From contig JALDRC010000002.1 in the NCBI GenBank assembly GCA_031316115.1, forward strand, positions 372,001 to 436,000: a stretch of 64,000 nucleotides of DNA, read 5' to 3'. Under the pieces are notes generated by a model. That model was given only the letters and a program-made list of their open reading frames with translations. It did no database searches and had not been told where the DNA came from. The position numbers and the translations under genes were made by a program. The number at the start of each line of letters is the position of its first letter. Positions within the stretch are counted from its first letter, which is position 1. This document shows positions 1 to 9,262 of the stretch, in pieces. The DNA is from Nitrososphaeraceae archaeon (GTDB taxonomy: Archaea; Thermoproteota; Nitrososphaeria; Nitrososphaerales; Nitrososphaeraceae).

Positions 1-1365
1 TTTAACGATAATGAAAATATTGAAAGCGAAGATATTGGGATAGCAGTAGCAAGAGAAGAGGAACTAGTGAAGGAAGATCCAGAAAAGGCATATTTTGATA
101 TTTGGGATAAACCAATGCCTGAGATTCTAGAGAAACCTACTACTAGTAATGGCAATAGAAAATCAAGCAAGCAACAACAAAATGATAAAGAAGAGTCACA
201 AAAAGAAGTTTACAGTCAGAAATATTCAGGAAATGATTATCTTGCAGAAGCCGTTTTAATTGGAAATAAACCATACTTTGCAACAAGCGCAAAACTAAGT
301 GAGATTAACGATTTTCCTTCCATAGTCTTACTTGAATCTATACCATTGGATGAAACTACTATTTTAAAACCTACGGAGGTAATGTCATATCTAAATAAAC
401 CCTATGTCTTTGATTCCAAGGAAGAATTTTATGAATATGTTGAAGAGGTCAAGAACAATGAAGATCTATATTCACTGTTTAGACAGGTAAAATCAATCTG
501 GAAAAAATATGATGATGCAGATGATTTCCATATTTCAATTTGTGCAGCAGATACGATATTTTCATATCTACAGGATAAAATTGGATTAACTCATTACCTA
601 TTTTTTATAGGAAATAATGGATCTGGTAAATCTAATAACTTGATAATTTTTCATTATTTAGGTTATAGAAATATGATGTCTACCGATGTAACAGCAACAA
701 ATATCTATCAGTATTTGGGTAGTATGCAGGAAGGTATTGGAACGTTATGCGAAGATGAAGCAGACAATATAGACATAAATACAGATAAGATGAGAATCTA
801 CAAAAATGGTTATACAAGTGGATTTCCAGTATTTAGAACAGACACCACTTTTGGAAGAAAACAATATCGATTCTTTACATATTGCATTAAAGCATTTGCA
901 GCAGAGAAAACACCTGATTCTATAAAGGGCAAAGGATTTAATCAACGTATCTTAGAATTGCATTGTACACCTGGATTCCCACAATACGATATTTCTGAAG
1001 TCGTTAATCCTGCAGGAGAAACAGAACATGAAAAATTATTAAATGAATTATTGGAAACCAGGAAAAAGTTACTTATCTATAGGTTATTACATTTTCATGA
1101 TAAAATACCAGATATTAAACTAAATATTGAAAATAGAGAGAAACAATTGTTTAAACCAATCATTAGGATATTCCAGGACTCAAATGAGGTATTAGATGAA
1201 CTATTACCAGTTATCAGTAATTATGTAAGTCAGAAAAGGGAAAGTAACGCTGATTCTCTAACTGCTAGGATTTATCAACTTATAAAAACAATGATTAAAG
1301 AAATAAACTCACCACAATTAGAATCTGGTAAAATATGGAATAGGTGCTTTGTTGCACAACTATGA
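1..1365 (+). CDS. P-loop ATPase (replication helicase-like), N-terminal part, truncated by window edge and by a MITE
   Basis: The reading frame is open to the left edge, so the true start lies outside; the first possible internal start is a GTG at 67. A hydrophilic Ser/Gln/Lys-rich linker (first about 60 residues after that GTG) precedes a globular ATPase domain. A Walker A motif GNNGSGKS and an acidic Walker B-like stretch TLCEDEAD are visible, followed by an Arg-containing GKGFNQRILEL segment that could supply a sensor or arginine finger. This layout resembles AAA+/SF3-type replicative helicase or primase-associated proteins of archaeal plasmids and viruses; the exact family is an inference. 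The frame ends in a TGA that lies inside an inserted miniature transposon. Removing the insert and one target copy joins this frame precisely to the one ending at 2192, so the intact protein was about 240 residues longer. Probably a relic of an integrated element. Confidence 0.75.
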   Translation, partial: FNDNENIESEDIGIAVAREEELVKEDPEKAYFDIWDKPMPEILEKPTTSNGNRKSSKQQQNDKEESQKEVYSQKYSGNDYLAEAVLIGNKPYFATSAKLSEINDFPSIVLLESIPLDETTILKPTEVMSYLNKPYVFDSKEEFYEYVEEVKNNEDLYSLFRQVKSIWKKYDDADDFHISICAADTIFSYLQDKIGLTHYLFFIGNNGSGKSNNLIIFHYLGYRNMMSTDVTATNIYQYLGSMQEGIGTLCEDEADNIDINTDKMRIYKNGYTSGFPVFRTDTTFGRKQYRFFTYCIKAFAAEKTPDSIKGKGFNQRILELHCTPGFPQYDISEVVNPAGETEHEKLLNELLETRKKLLIYRLLHFHDKIPDIKLNIENREKQLFKPIIRIFQDSNEVLDELLPVISNYVSQKRESNADSLTARIYQLIKTMIKEINSPQLESGKIWNRCFVAQL

Positions 1366-1485
1366 AAATCGATAATATGATATGGAATTTTGCCAGGAAC
1401 AAATTGCAAATATAACTTCTCTCCTTTACTGTGGATGCATTTTTTTAGTCAAAATCTACGAAAATCATAGTTGTGCAACAAAGCA
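1345..1485. mobile_element. 141-bp MITE with 21-bp perfect terminal inverted repeats and 8-bp target duplication
   Basis: The left end at 1345-1365 begins TGCTTTGTTGCACAAC and the right end at 1465-1485 is its exact reverse complement over 21 bases. It is flanked by the direct repeat GGAATAGG at 1337-1344 and 1486-1493, an 8-bp target duplication. The 99 bases between the ends carry no coding frame, so it must have been moved by a transposase supplied in trans. Deleting 1345-1493 restores a continuous reading frame across the host gene. An 8-bp duplication is typical of IS6 elements, which also occur in this window, but the terminal sequence differs from those copies and looks more like IS5/IS903-type ends; family assignment is open. 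Confidence 0.9.
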
Positions 1486-2192
1486 GGAATAGGGTAAAAG
1501 TAGAGTTAGAGGGTGAAGATATCAAACCTCAAACTATCCAAACCCCTGAATTTGGTACAATATCTCAAAAAATGATTATATGTATACTTAAAGATGTGTT
1601 TAAGGCTAAACCACCTAAAAGACATAACATTGCAAGAAGTCTGGTATTCGATTTAACTATATTGGAAAAGTTGGGACAGGTATATGATTTAGATATTAAT
1701 GTCAAAGTCAGGAGAAAGACAACAACAGATTTAGAAAATGGGACACATGGGACACATGAGACGCATTTTGGGAACCCTCCCGGACTAGATTCTAACATTT
1801 ATGACACGGAATTGGAAGAAACTACCCTTCTCGAGGACGAATCTACTAAAAAGCCAGAAAATAACCATGAAAAAAGTGATAATAACGCTCAATTACCTTC
1901 TCCTGAAGGGGAAAGCAGTCCAGATAGTGAAGAATCAACTCAAAGTACTACTGAAAATAATGATATTGATCGGGACTGTTCCAATAATGCGTCCCAAGCG
2001 TCCCAAGCGTCCCAAATTCAAGAATGTAAGTGCTACTACTGTCCAGCAGAGTTCGAAACCATAGGAAAACACCTTAAACACTCGATAAATAAACACCCAG
2101 GAAAGGAAGCACAACCAACCAAGGAATCGATTGAACATATGCGGAATGAGTGGGGTTATGATATTGAACCAAAAGGAAACTATTGGGAATGA
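1473..2192 (+). pseudogene. C-terminal part of the interrupted ATPase, with a C2H2-like zinc finger
   Basis: This is the displaced 3' part of the gene that starts before the window. Genuine coding sequence resumes at 1486; the GTG at 1473 lies inside the right inverted repeat of the miniature transposon and could at best give a chance restart. The first about 85 residues look like a winged-helix domain (charged, with an LVFDLTILEKLG helix). An acidic Ser/Glu/Asn-rich linker follows, then a C2H2-type finger with CYYC and later two histidines in KHLKHSINKH. Repeated codons in the linker give the strings GTHGTHETH and SQASQASQ. The stop overlaps the start of the next gene as ATGA, indicating translational coupling in the original operon. 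Confidence 0.7.
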
Positions 2193-2335
2193 GTACAAAA
2201 ACAATTAACAAGAATTATCTTGAACCAACAAAATACTGCAAAAAATGTGAATTAATTACATCATGGGATAAATTTGGAAACTGTATATTCTGTTTGTGGG
2301 ATGAAGAAGCAAGAAAGAATCTATTGATTGATTAA
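2189..2335 (+). CDS. Small zinc-ribbon protein, 48 residues
   Basis: The ATG at 2189 overlaps the TGA of the preceding gene by the ATGA arrangement, which fixes the start. The product has two CxxC pairs (CKKC and, 16 residues later, CIFC), the classic spacing of a four-Cys zinc ribbon, plus a short helical tail. Such tiny zinc proteins often accompany replication genes of archaeal mobile elements and may bind DNA or the partner ATPase; that role is inferred from position only. Confidence 0.65.
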   Translation: MSTKTINKNYLEPTKYCKKCELITSWDKFGNCIFCLWDEEARKNLLID

Positions 2336-2431
2336 GTGGAATTTCCTATTTTGTTGCTAGATAATTAAAAAATATAGAGATTATATTTACCTTATTGTAT
2401 TTGTCTATTTCAACCCATTAAAATTACAAGA

Positions 2432-3337
2432 CTAAGGAAATTCCATAATAATTGCTTCACTAATGTAATTTTTAACTATACATGTTTTGGCTTCTCCTGC
2501 TGCTATCGCATTTGTTGTACAATCTTCTCCTTGTTCGTCTTCATATTCAAAGCAAATACTATAATCAATCATTGGATTTTGCTTGACAAGGTTTCCCCCT
2601 TCTGGGAAGTTTTGAAAGGTATTACATTCTCTTTGGTCTGGTTCAGATTCTCCTAATTGGTCTTCATTACTTTGATGTTTTATCTCATTAACAGTATATA
2701 TTCCTGGTTCTAGATTGTGGATGGTTGTTCCCTGTTGTGAACCTACAAATTGCAATATCTGGTTATTCTGTTTATCTAAAACTTCAATGTCAAACAAATC
2801 TTCTGACAATTCCTGACAAAATACATTGTTGCTTATTGTAGGGTTATCACATGAAATCCAGTCTGGAGAATTATTTTGTAATGGTTGACAATTCGCCCCT
2901 ATTTCATCCATATTTTCGCATCCAAAGATTTCCTTCTTAACCGTCAAAGATCCTGGTTGTGGTTCTTCTTCTGCTACTATTACTACCTTATTATTCTTGT
3001 TTTTACAAAAATTAACTATATTCTCGTTAATGCTGTTAGATTCTTTTTTATCACCATTACCTGACCATCGACCAGTTCCATCATCTCCTTCATTAGTCAT
3101 ATCTTTAATCATGTCTCCTCCTCCTGTCCCCTCATCAGCACTATCTACTCCATTTTTTATGATATTGTTGCAATTCACTTTTTGAAGATTTAGATTTGAG
3201 GTCTTTTGGTCTTTTCCATATGAATCTTCATATGACTGTGCAAACGATGTTGAAATTCCCATAGAAACAGTAGTTCCAAATACAAGTATTGTAGCAATCA
3301 AGAATATAGGTATAGTTCTTGATATGTTCATGTTCAT
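2432..3337 (-). CDS. Secreted protein with prealbumin-like (SpaA/Cna-B type) domain
   Basis: An N-terminal signal peptide (Met-Asn-rich start, hydrophobic core to about residue 30, Ala-x-Ala-type end TSFAQ) is followed by an acidic SYEDSYGKD segment seen in other exported proteins here. Residues about 50-110 contain a Cys/Asn-rich section ending VNFCKNKNN, similar to the 16411-16878 product. From about 125 a beta-rich domain begins SLTVKKEI, with paired cysteines and a C-terminal strand GEAKTCIVKNY, as in SpaA/Cna-B prealbumin-like domains of archaeal surface proteins. Two starts six bases apart are possible (3337 and 3331); a TATA-like run at 3347-3362 fits the inner one better. The protein probably sits at the cell surface or is released; function unknown. 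A decayed homologue of its tail lies at 11405-11532. Confidence 0.75.
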   Translation of the reverse strand: MNMNISRTIPIFLIATILVFGTTVSMGISTSFAQSYEDSYGKDQKTSNLNLQKVNCNNIIKNGVDSADEGTGGGDMIKDMTNEGDDGTGRWSGNGDKKESNSINENIVNFCKNKNNKVVIVAEEEPQPGSLTVKKEIFGCENMDEIGANCQPLQNNSPDWISCDNPTISNNVFCQELSEDLFDIEVLDKQNNQILQFVGSQQGTTIHNLEPGIYTVNEIKHQSNEDQLGESEPDQRECNTFQNFPEGGNLVKQNPMIDYSICFEYEDEQGEDCTTNAIAAGEAKTCIVKNYISEAIIMEFP

Positions 3338-4334
3338 AAAATAGGTTTAAAATATATCTAAGATAAGAAGAATATTTATTGACTATTGAAATATAATTTA
3401 TTTATATAGTATTAAGATAGAATAATAGTTATAGGAATTATTATATTGTATTTTTATGGATTAAAGACTCTTAATATTGATTATGATTAGTTAATTAAAA
3501 TTTGAAATTGCCATCATATTCAAGTAATCCTGGAAGTAATTGATTTGTGTTATGAGTAGTGTTATGTAATGGCAAGAATAGAAATTGATACTACTTTAAT
3601 CAAGTTTGGTGATAATGGTAAACCTAAATATTTTGAAAATATTAGCAAGAAATCATAATCAATTTTAATAATTCTGAAGAATTTCAGTACTAGAATTTCA
3701 TAAAAAATCCTAGCAGAACAGTCCAACAACTATACAATTAATCGAGACCTATCCTGTCTTACGGAAGAGATTACATAACTAGAGACGATTTATTACTTGT
3801 TACCGAGTCGTATTATTCATCAGACTAATAGAAAGACTATAATACTTGACTTGTTAATTTTCAAAAAAAGGTACTCGCAATCTCAAATTAGAAGAATTTA
3901 ATGAATTCTAATAAAATATAAGTTAAGATTTATTTTATTTTTTAATAATCTCATTTGTTTACCAAATAAGTAAATATACTAAATTGTAACTTTCAATAGC
4001 AATTTGTTATTATGATTTAATCGATATAAATAATAATCAAACATGAAGATATGTTTTATTTTTATTTGATTTTGAATTTACTAAATTTTTTAAATTCATG
4101 TTTTAGATACTATTTCCCATTAACAAATTCTAAATACCAGTCATTGAAATATGAAATAAGGAAACTTTATTTTTTAAATTTATTTTAAATATTGTATAAG
4201 TTTTATAATCTTCTTTTTAATCAAAATTAAATATAGAATTACTGTTTTATATTTTTACAAAAAATTTCAGAGTATATAGGCGTCCACAATAAAATTAAAT
4301 ACTTTACAATCCTTTAGTGATAGCTTTGTACAAC
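3338..4334. other. Intergenic region, possible 29-codon relic
   Basis: About 1 kb of very AT-rich DNA between divergent genes. The only coding-like stretch is a 29-codon frame at 3569-3658 (+) starting MARIEIDTTL and ending in a Lys/Ser tail. Its composition is protein-like but no promoter or neighbour supports expression. No RNA gene was recognised. Confidence 0.4.
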
Positions 4335-4348
4335 TTTTAATATAAATA
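4335..4348 (+). promoter_or_regulatory. TATA-like box for 4371 gene
   Basis: The run TTTTAATATAAATA is centred about 28 nt upstream of the ATG at 4371, which implies transcription starting at or just before the start codon (a leaderless message, common in archaea). Confidence 0.5.
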
Positions 4349-4370
4349 CGAGGTTTTTTACAGCTATTTT

Positions 4371-4754
4371 ATGAATGATATTTTAAATATCTTCCCTGTA
4401 GATACAAACAAAAAAGAAACTGAGAAAGACCGCCATAAAGATATACGTTTTACTGTTCGTATCTCACCTGAAGAATATGCATATTTTAGTAATGTGATTA
4501 GTATACTTTATAATATTAAAGTAAATGGAAGACCTTTGTTAAAAAGTATGAGTTTACCTAGTGTTTGTAAAATGGCATTACAATGGTTTTGTAATAATTG
4601 CAGTAATGGGTTTGCCAATAATGATATTGTTAATAACATAGATATTGATGATATGGAAACTTTTGAAAAATTTCTTGCTTTCCGGGTCAAGTATATGGAT
4701 TATCCCCTTGAAAATCAAATTGAAGATTTGAAAAAAGACAGATATCTCAAATAA
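4371..4754 (+). CDS. Small protein with ribbon-helix-helix-like segment
   Basis: The product has 127 residues, is soluble and has no signal peptide. Residues about 24-75 read as a beta strand (IRFTVRIS), a helix starting PEEYAYFSNVI, and a second helix SLPSVCKMALQWF, an order resembling ribbon-helix-helix DNA-binding proteins, though with a longer loop than usual. The C-terminal part is acidic and helical. The ATG is placed by the TATA-like box 28 nt upstream. Family not recognised; a DNA-binding or antitoxin-like role is a guess from fold pattern only, and no toxin gene is adjacent. Confidence 0.65.
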   Translation: MNDILNIFPVDTNKKETEKDRHKDIRFTVRISPEEYAYFSNVISILYNIKVNGRPLLKSMSLPSVCKMALQWFCNNCSNGFANNDIVNNIDIDDMETFEKFLAFRVKYMDYPLENQIEDLKKDRYLK

Positions 4755-4821
4755 TTTGTACTATAGAAAAAAGTATTCTAGTTTGTAATTTAACTATTTG
4801 AGGCTCAATAAAGCAGTCCTT

Positions 4822-4832
4822 AAATTTAAATA
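4822..4832 (+). promoter_or_regulatory. TATA-like box for 4850 gene
   Basis: AT-only run with TTTAAATA centred about 24 nt upstream of the ATG at 4850, the spacing expected for a leaderless archaeal transcript. Confidence 0.45.
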
Positions 4833-4849
4833 TTTTATAAATAAATCAA

Positions 4850-5059
4850 ATGAACAAAATATCGACTAGTATACTCGCTTCCTTGATTACTATAGTTCTA
4901 CTAACATCGATTATATTAAGTCCTATTTTAGCATCGGAAGATAACTCGGATGATACTTTTGGAACAGAAGATGAATGTGCTAAAAAATATAATCCGTACT
5001 ATGATCGAGAACGTTACCTAGGATGTACTGGTGGTATAGGAACTCCCAAAATTAAATAA
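4850..5059 (+). CDS. Small secreted protein, 69 residues
   Basis: Residues 1-30 form a clear signal peptide (MNKIST start, hydrophobic stretch of Ile/Leu/Thr, cleavage after ILASE). The mature part of about 40 residues is acidic, then carries two cysteines (DECAKK and LGCTGG) that could form a disulfide, and a Tyr/Arg segment. A TATA-like box precedes it and an inverted repeat with T-run follows, so it appears to be an independent transcription unit. No family recognised. Confidence 0.6.
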   Translation: MNKISTSILASLITIVLLTSIILSPILASEDNSDDTFGTEDECAKKYNPYYDRERYLGCTGGIGTPKIK

Positions 5060-5061
5060 AA

Positions 5062-5097
5062 ATAATACACCTTTTTTTGTATTATATGATTTTTTTA
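5062..5097 (+). terminator. Hairpin plus T-run after the 4850 gene
   Basis: A perfect 8-bp inverted repeat (ATAATACA at 5062-5069, TGTATTAT at 5078-5085) encloses a T-rich loop and is followed by seven T residues at 5091-5097. Archaeal termination depends mainly on T-runs, so the T tracts may matter more than the stem. Confidence 0.4.
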
Positions 5098-5389
5098 CTA
5101 GTATTTTGAATGATATCTGCTACTTTTGTAATCACTATATCTTCTTAAAGTATATCGAAATAATCTAATCATAATGGAATTTAAGAAAGTAATCATTTAC
5201 AATAATTATTTAAAAGAAAATAACCATTATCTTTAATTATAAAACAAATAACCCTTACCATTAATCTTACTCCAAAAATACAAAATTAATCTTATTCTTT
5301 TATTGAAATAATGCTTTAACGGTACGGATAGAACATTAAAAGATTATACACCTGAATTTGGCATTGTTTTATTCTCTATTTCTATCATC

Positions 5390-6613
5390 TTGGTTAGTAT
5401 TGTTATTTTTACAAGTTTAAATGAAATTTCACATGCAGACGCACAGCAATATTTATTTTCCTACCAATGGGGTTCTCATGGAGATAACAATGGTCAATTT
5501 GAAGAACCAACTGGTATTGGTATAGATTCATCAGATAATGTATATGTTAGTGATACTGACTTTGAGGATTGCTGTAATCCATTGCATCATACTGTACAGA
5601 AATTTATGAATGATGGAACATTTATTACAAAATGGGGTGGCAATGGGGCGTTCATTAACCCTTGGGGTATTGCTCTTGATTCATCTGGTAGTGTATATGT
5701 AGCTGACCAAGTGCATCAGAGAATAGCCAAATTCACTAGCGATGGTGTTTTTATCTTAGACTGGGCTAGCCAAATCAATCCTACCGATATTGCAATAGAT
5801 TCATCAGATAATGTATATGTGACTGAAATGTTTGACAGTCGTATTGCAAAATTTACCAGTGACGGTACTTTGATTCAAAAATGGAATACAGGTCCTCTTT
5901 GTAGAGGGATAGCAGTTGATTCTTCTGATAATATCTGGGTTACTAGTGCAAATAATGGTGATACAAACTATCTTGTTCAGCAATTTACATCAGATGGAAA
6001 CCTTTTAACACAATGGAATTCAGCTGGTAATGATGGAGTCAATATTCCAGGATTTAATGGATATGGTATTGCATTTGATTCTGAAGGTAAATTGTTTATA
6101 ACAGATACCTTTAACCATCGTATTCAAAAATATGAAACTGATGGTACACTAATTACACAATTTGGTATTCTAGGAACTGCAAATGGTGAATTTAATACTC
6201 CTCTTGATGTATCTATCGATTCACAAGGTAAGATTTTTGTAACTGACCCATTTAACCATCGTGTTCAGGTATTTGCTCAAAATAGTGCCCCAATTGCCCA
6301 AGATATTGATATAAAAATAAAGAAGAATAAACCTGTTGAAATCACATTATCTGCTACTGACGCAGATGGCGACCCAGTAACCTTTTCAATTGAAACAGGA
6401 CCTTTACATGGAACAATCACCAATTTTAATCCATCAACAGGTACTCTAATATACACACCAGAGAAAAAATTCACAGGAGAAGATGAATTTACTTTTAAAG
6501 CAACAGATGATAATGGTCAAGATAGCAATATTGCTACCGTATCAATATTGGTAAACAATAAACCTTTAAAATTCTTGCTTGGTTCTATATTAAGTTCATT
6601 AGGATTTAATTAG
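5390..6613 (+). CDS. Secreted NHL-repeat beta-propeller with C-terminal Ig/cadherin-like domain
   Basis: After a hydrophobic export segment ending HADAQ, six NHL-type repeats follow, each with a pattern like GIAIDSSDNVYVTD then FTSDGTFI, forming a beta-propeller of about 270 residues. Residues about 305-390 form a cadherin-like/Ig domain with the signature SATDADGDPVTFSI and ATDDNGQDS, typical of extracellular repeat proteins with calcium sites. Likely exported and involved in binding at the surface. The start is uncertain: the TTG at 5390 falls inside the hydrophobic segment, and the frame stays open back to 5312 (encoding FGIVLFSISII) with no ATG, GTG or TTG. Either a noncanonical start is used or one base has been lost upstream. 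Confidence 0.8.
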   Translation: MVSIVIFTSLNEISHADAQQYLFSYQWGSHGDNNGQFEEPTGIGIDSSDNVYVSDTDFEDCCNPLHHTVQKFMNDGTFITKWGGNGAFINPWGIALDSSGSVYVADQVHQRIAKFTSDGVFILDWASQINPTDIAIDSSDNVYVTEMFDSRIAKFTSDGTLIQKWNTGPLCRGIAVDSSDNIWVTSANNGDTNYLVQQFTSDGNLLTQWNSAGNDGVNIPGFNGYGIAFDSEGKLFITDTFNHRIQKYETDGTLITQFGILGTANGEFNTPLDVSIDSQGKIFVTDPFNHRVQVFAQNSAPIAQDIDIKIKKNKPVEITLSATDADGDPVTFSIETGPLHGTITNFNPSTGTLIYTPEKKFTGEDEFTFKATDDNGQDSNIATVSILVNNKPLKFLLGSILSSLGFN

Positions 6614-6760
6614 AAAATAAGATAACAAATCAAATTTCTTTTATATTTTCTTCAAAAGAGGGATTATTATAATAAAATAATACAAATTAATATGTTTATG
6701 ATTGATAATAACAAAAAAGAAAATAAATCTATAACCAAAAAAAGTAATAATGGTAAAAGC

Positions 6761-7732
6761 TTAAGGATTTCTCCAATCTCTTACTACTACATCTATAGCT
6801 CCGTCATCAATTAATGAATTGGAAAATGGTTCCCTAAAACCAATATAACCACAATGATTGTCTCCTTTTTTGAGTGCTAGTCCATAATCCTCGAAACATT
6901 CTTCAAGGTTGCCATCTCCATCTGCATCAGAAAGTGCAGGAATCTCATTTAATACATTTATATCCTTATAGTTTGTAGGAACATTTTGGTTGGGAGCTCC
7001 AACTGAACCTAATGGATTATGTTTCTCAATTAATCTATTAGCTTCTAGTCCATCGTCTTCAGGATTGTATAAATTGTAAAACTTCTCTACTTTATCATTG
7101 ATTGCATTTCCAAAAGGAGTATTATTCATTATCAATTCATTGTTAATTGCTGCCCCTAGTAAATGAACAGATTTTATTATTTTAGAAGTATTATTGATAT
7201 TTTTCAAATCTAGATATTTGACTAAATTATTTAAGGTATTTTCAACAACTGCAGCACCTAATGAATGAGCTATGATATGAATATTTGTATTTGGACAAGT
7301 CTCTTTGAATTTATAAATAAATTTTGCAAGTTCTTCTCCACTATTAATAGCATTGGCTTTAGCCTGAGGCCAAAGTACGTTGGATTTCCAACTAAATCCA
7401 ATAAGAGGGATTTTGTAACTGTTATCATTCAATGATGTTTGTATTCTATTAAATTCTTCCCCCGCATCATTTTTATCTTTGTTAAAGCCATGAATATAAA
7501 TAGCGGTTTCATTTGAACAGGTTTGAGTCACATTAAATTTTGTAATTGTATTATCAACTAATATTGTGAGTTCATTTAAATCAAAACTTGTATTATTTCG
7601 AACAGATACTATCGATAGTAACGAATGTTGTTGTTTAGTTACATCAGGTACAGAAGTAGTAGCAGATACAGATGAGATAGAAATAATTAAAAAAAGAGTA
7701 GATATCGTCAATATTATTGAAATTTCAAACAA
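6761..7732 (-). CDS. Secreted alpha/beta hydrolase (lipase-like)
   Basis: A signal peptide covers residues 1-25. An oxyanion-loop YIHGF is at about 79-83 and the nucleophile elbow AHSLGA at 155-160, with Ser157 the likely catalytic serine, as in DUF900/lipase-like alpha/beta hydrolases. A late Asp-rich loop DADGDGNLEE resembles a calcium-binding (dockerin/EF-type) loop, and two cysteines near the C terminus may pair outside the cell. The start is a TTG at 7732; no ATG or GTG is available in frame before the upstream stop. Substrate unknown, probably an ester in the envelope or environment. It is a single gene convergent with the NHL protein. Confidence 0.75.
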   Translation of the reverse strand: MFEISIILTISTLFLIISISSVSATTSVPDVTKQQHSLLSIVSVRNNTSFDLNELTILVDNTITKFNVTQTCSNETAIYIHGFNKDKNDAGEEFNRIQTSLNDNSYKIPLIGFSWKSNVLWPQAKANAINSGEELAKFIYKFKETCPNTNIHIIAHSLGAAVVENTLNNLVKYLDLKNINNTSKIIKSVHLLGAAINNELIMNNTPFGNAINDKVEKFYNLYNPEDDGLEANRLIEKHNPLGSVGAPNQNVPTNYKDINVLNEIPALSDADGDGNLEECFEDYGLALKKGDNHCGYIGFREPFSNSLIDDGAIDVVVRDWRNP

Positions 7733-7968
7733 ATGATTTTTTATTGGTATGAGTACATCTTCCTACAATTTTTTTTATATAAAAAGATTCTGGATATCAA
7801 TATATAAAGAAAACATATACTTCAATTAATCTTAAATAAATAAAAAAGAATATAGTTCATCATTATTTTACTGTTTTAAATATTAACATCAAATTTTATA
7901 GAAAGTTTTCGATGCCGAAAAAATTTTGTTATAAATCAACCTAATGACAACAACTCGAGAATAAAGAA

Positions 7969-8598
7969 TCAAGAAACCTTCTTTTCTGTATCCGTTTTTC
8001 CAATTTGTTTTCTTATTTGTTGGTATACAAAAGGAGCAAGTCCAAGTAGAACACCATATATAAATTGAGTAAAATCACCTACTTCACCCCAGAAAACCTG
8101 TAATTTATCAAAAAAATCTGGCTCAGGATGTATAGTTAGTAATACCGCAGACCTTTTTATAACATTTTCAGGAGGAATAGAATGTATTCCCTTAACCTTT
8201 ATTACTTCATCAGGTGGAAAATTAGATTTTATAGTAGCGTAAAATGTATACGGACCTACCATCTCATTCTTTGTAGGTGTAATTTTAATAGGAATTGTTG
8301 TCATACCATATGAAGGAAGGGTGATTTCACTTGAATCATATTCAAATGTTGTTTGTTTAGGTTTATTGTCTAGTGTAAGATTAATTTTCGGTGCATATCC
8401 TTCTGTTGAATTTATCTGTACTTGTATATTTTCAGGAATTTCCTGATATAAATCAATAGAATGTGGTATTGTAGAAATGTCTAATTCCAAGGGAAGAACT
8501 GCAATCCATCGAGTGAAATCACTAAATATTTTATCCTTAAAATTTCTATAGTCTGCATAGAAGAGAACTTTATACTTTTCTGGATATAATATTTTTTA
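7969..8598 (-). pseudogene. Ig-like membrane-anchored protein, probably 5'-truncated
   Basis: The C-terminal 173 residues (from a TTG at 8490) comprise a beta-sandwich-like segment, rich in STEGYAPKINLTLD and PSYGMTTIPIKI strands, and a single transmembrane helix near the end (FIYGVLLGLAPFVYQQ) with a basic tail, so the domain lies outside and the tail inside. The frame continues upstream of 8490 with protein-like sequence (YADYRNFKDKIFSDF) as far as 8598 but without any usable start codon. The gene has therefore probably lost its signal peptide and start. The visible part resembles NEW3/COG1470-like surface domains of ammonia-oxidising archaea. Confidence 0.6.
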
Positions 8599-8719
8599 TG
8601 AAAACATGTATTAAAAAAATTCAGTTCTGTTGAATTGTCATTGTTTAAATCAATTGTTGGGAATAAGTTGGTAAAACGCCTACAGTAATACTTAAAACTA
8701 ATTTTCCATTTTAATTTTC

Positions 8720-9046
8720 ATGGCAACTGAAAAGACTTTAAATCAAAATCAGCTCAGAAGGATATCAGACCTACTAGACATCGCAATCGGTAATAAAGAA
8801 CATCAACATCCAAGTGACACACAAAGGGCAGCAGTTCTTTTTTATAGTATAAATAAACTTGGTTATCAATTTGTTGATACCCATGTATATGACATAATAG
8901 ACAATAATTCTCGTTTTTCATATTCAGATACAATGAAAAAAACACTGGGTGTTATAGCTAATGCTTGTAATGACCTTGTTGAAGGTTTGTTCGATTCAGA
9001 AAATAGTATGTTTAATATTACAACTGAAGAACAGTTAAAACAATAA
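8720..9046 (+). CDS. Small soluble protein of unknown function
   Basis: The product has 108 residues, no signal or membrane segment, and is mostly helical with a central HPSDTQRAAVLFYSINKLGYQF segment and acidic C terminus. The ATG at 8720 is preceded by an AT-rich box about 28 nt upstream. Stand-alone gene. No domain recognised; size and composition suggest a cytosolic accessory protein. Confidence 0.55.
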   Translation: MATEKTLNQNQLRRISDLLDIAIGNKEHQHPSDTQRAAVLFYSINKLGYQFVDTHVYDIIDNNSRFSYSDTMKKTLGVIANACNDLVEGLFDSENSMFNITTEEQLKQ

Positions 9047-9262
9047 TAAGCATATTTTTCAAACATAATGTTCCTTTTTTGATGTTTGCAAATGGATGAG
9101 TAGAGCTGAATACATCCTCGTTATAATATAATAACATGACAGAATCACCAGTCTGTTTAACCGATTATGCAAATTCGGTCCAGTCTATTAACTTTTAATT
9201 CCTAATATTTAGCTGAAATCTATGATACTCAAATATGAGCTCATAACCGTGATAATTTTAAA

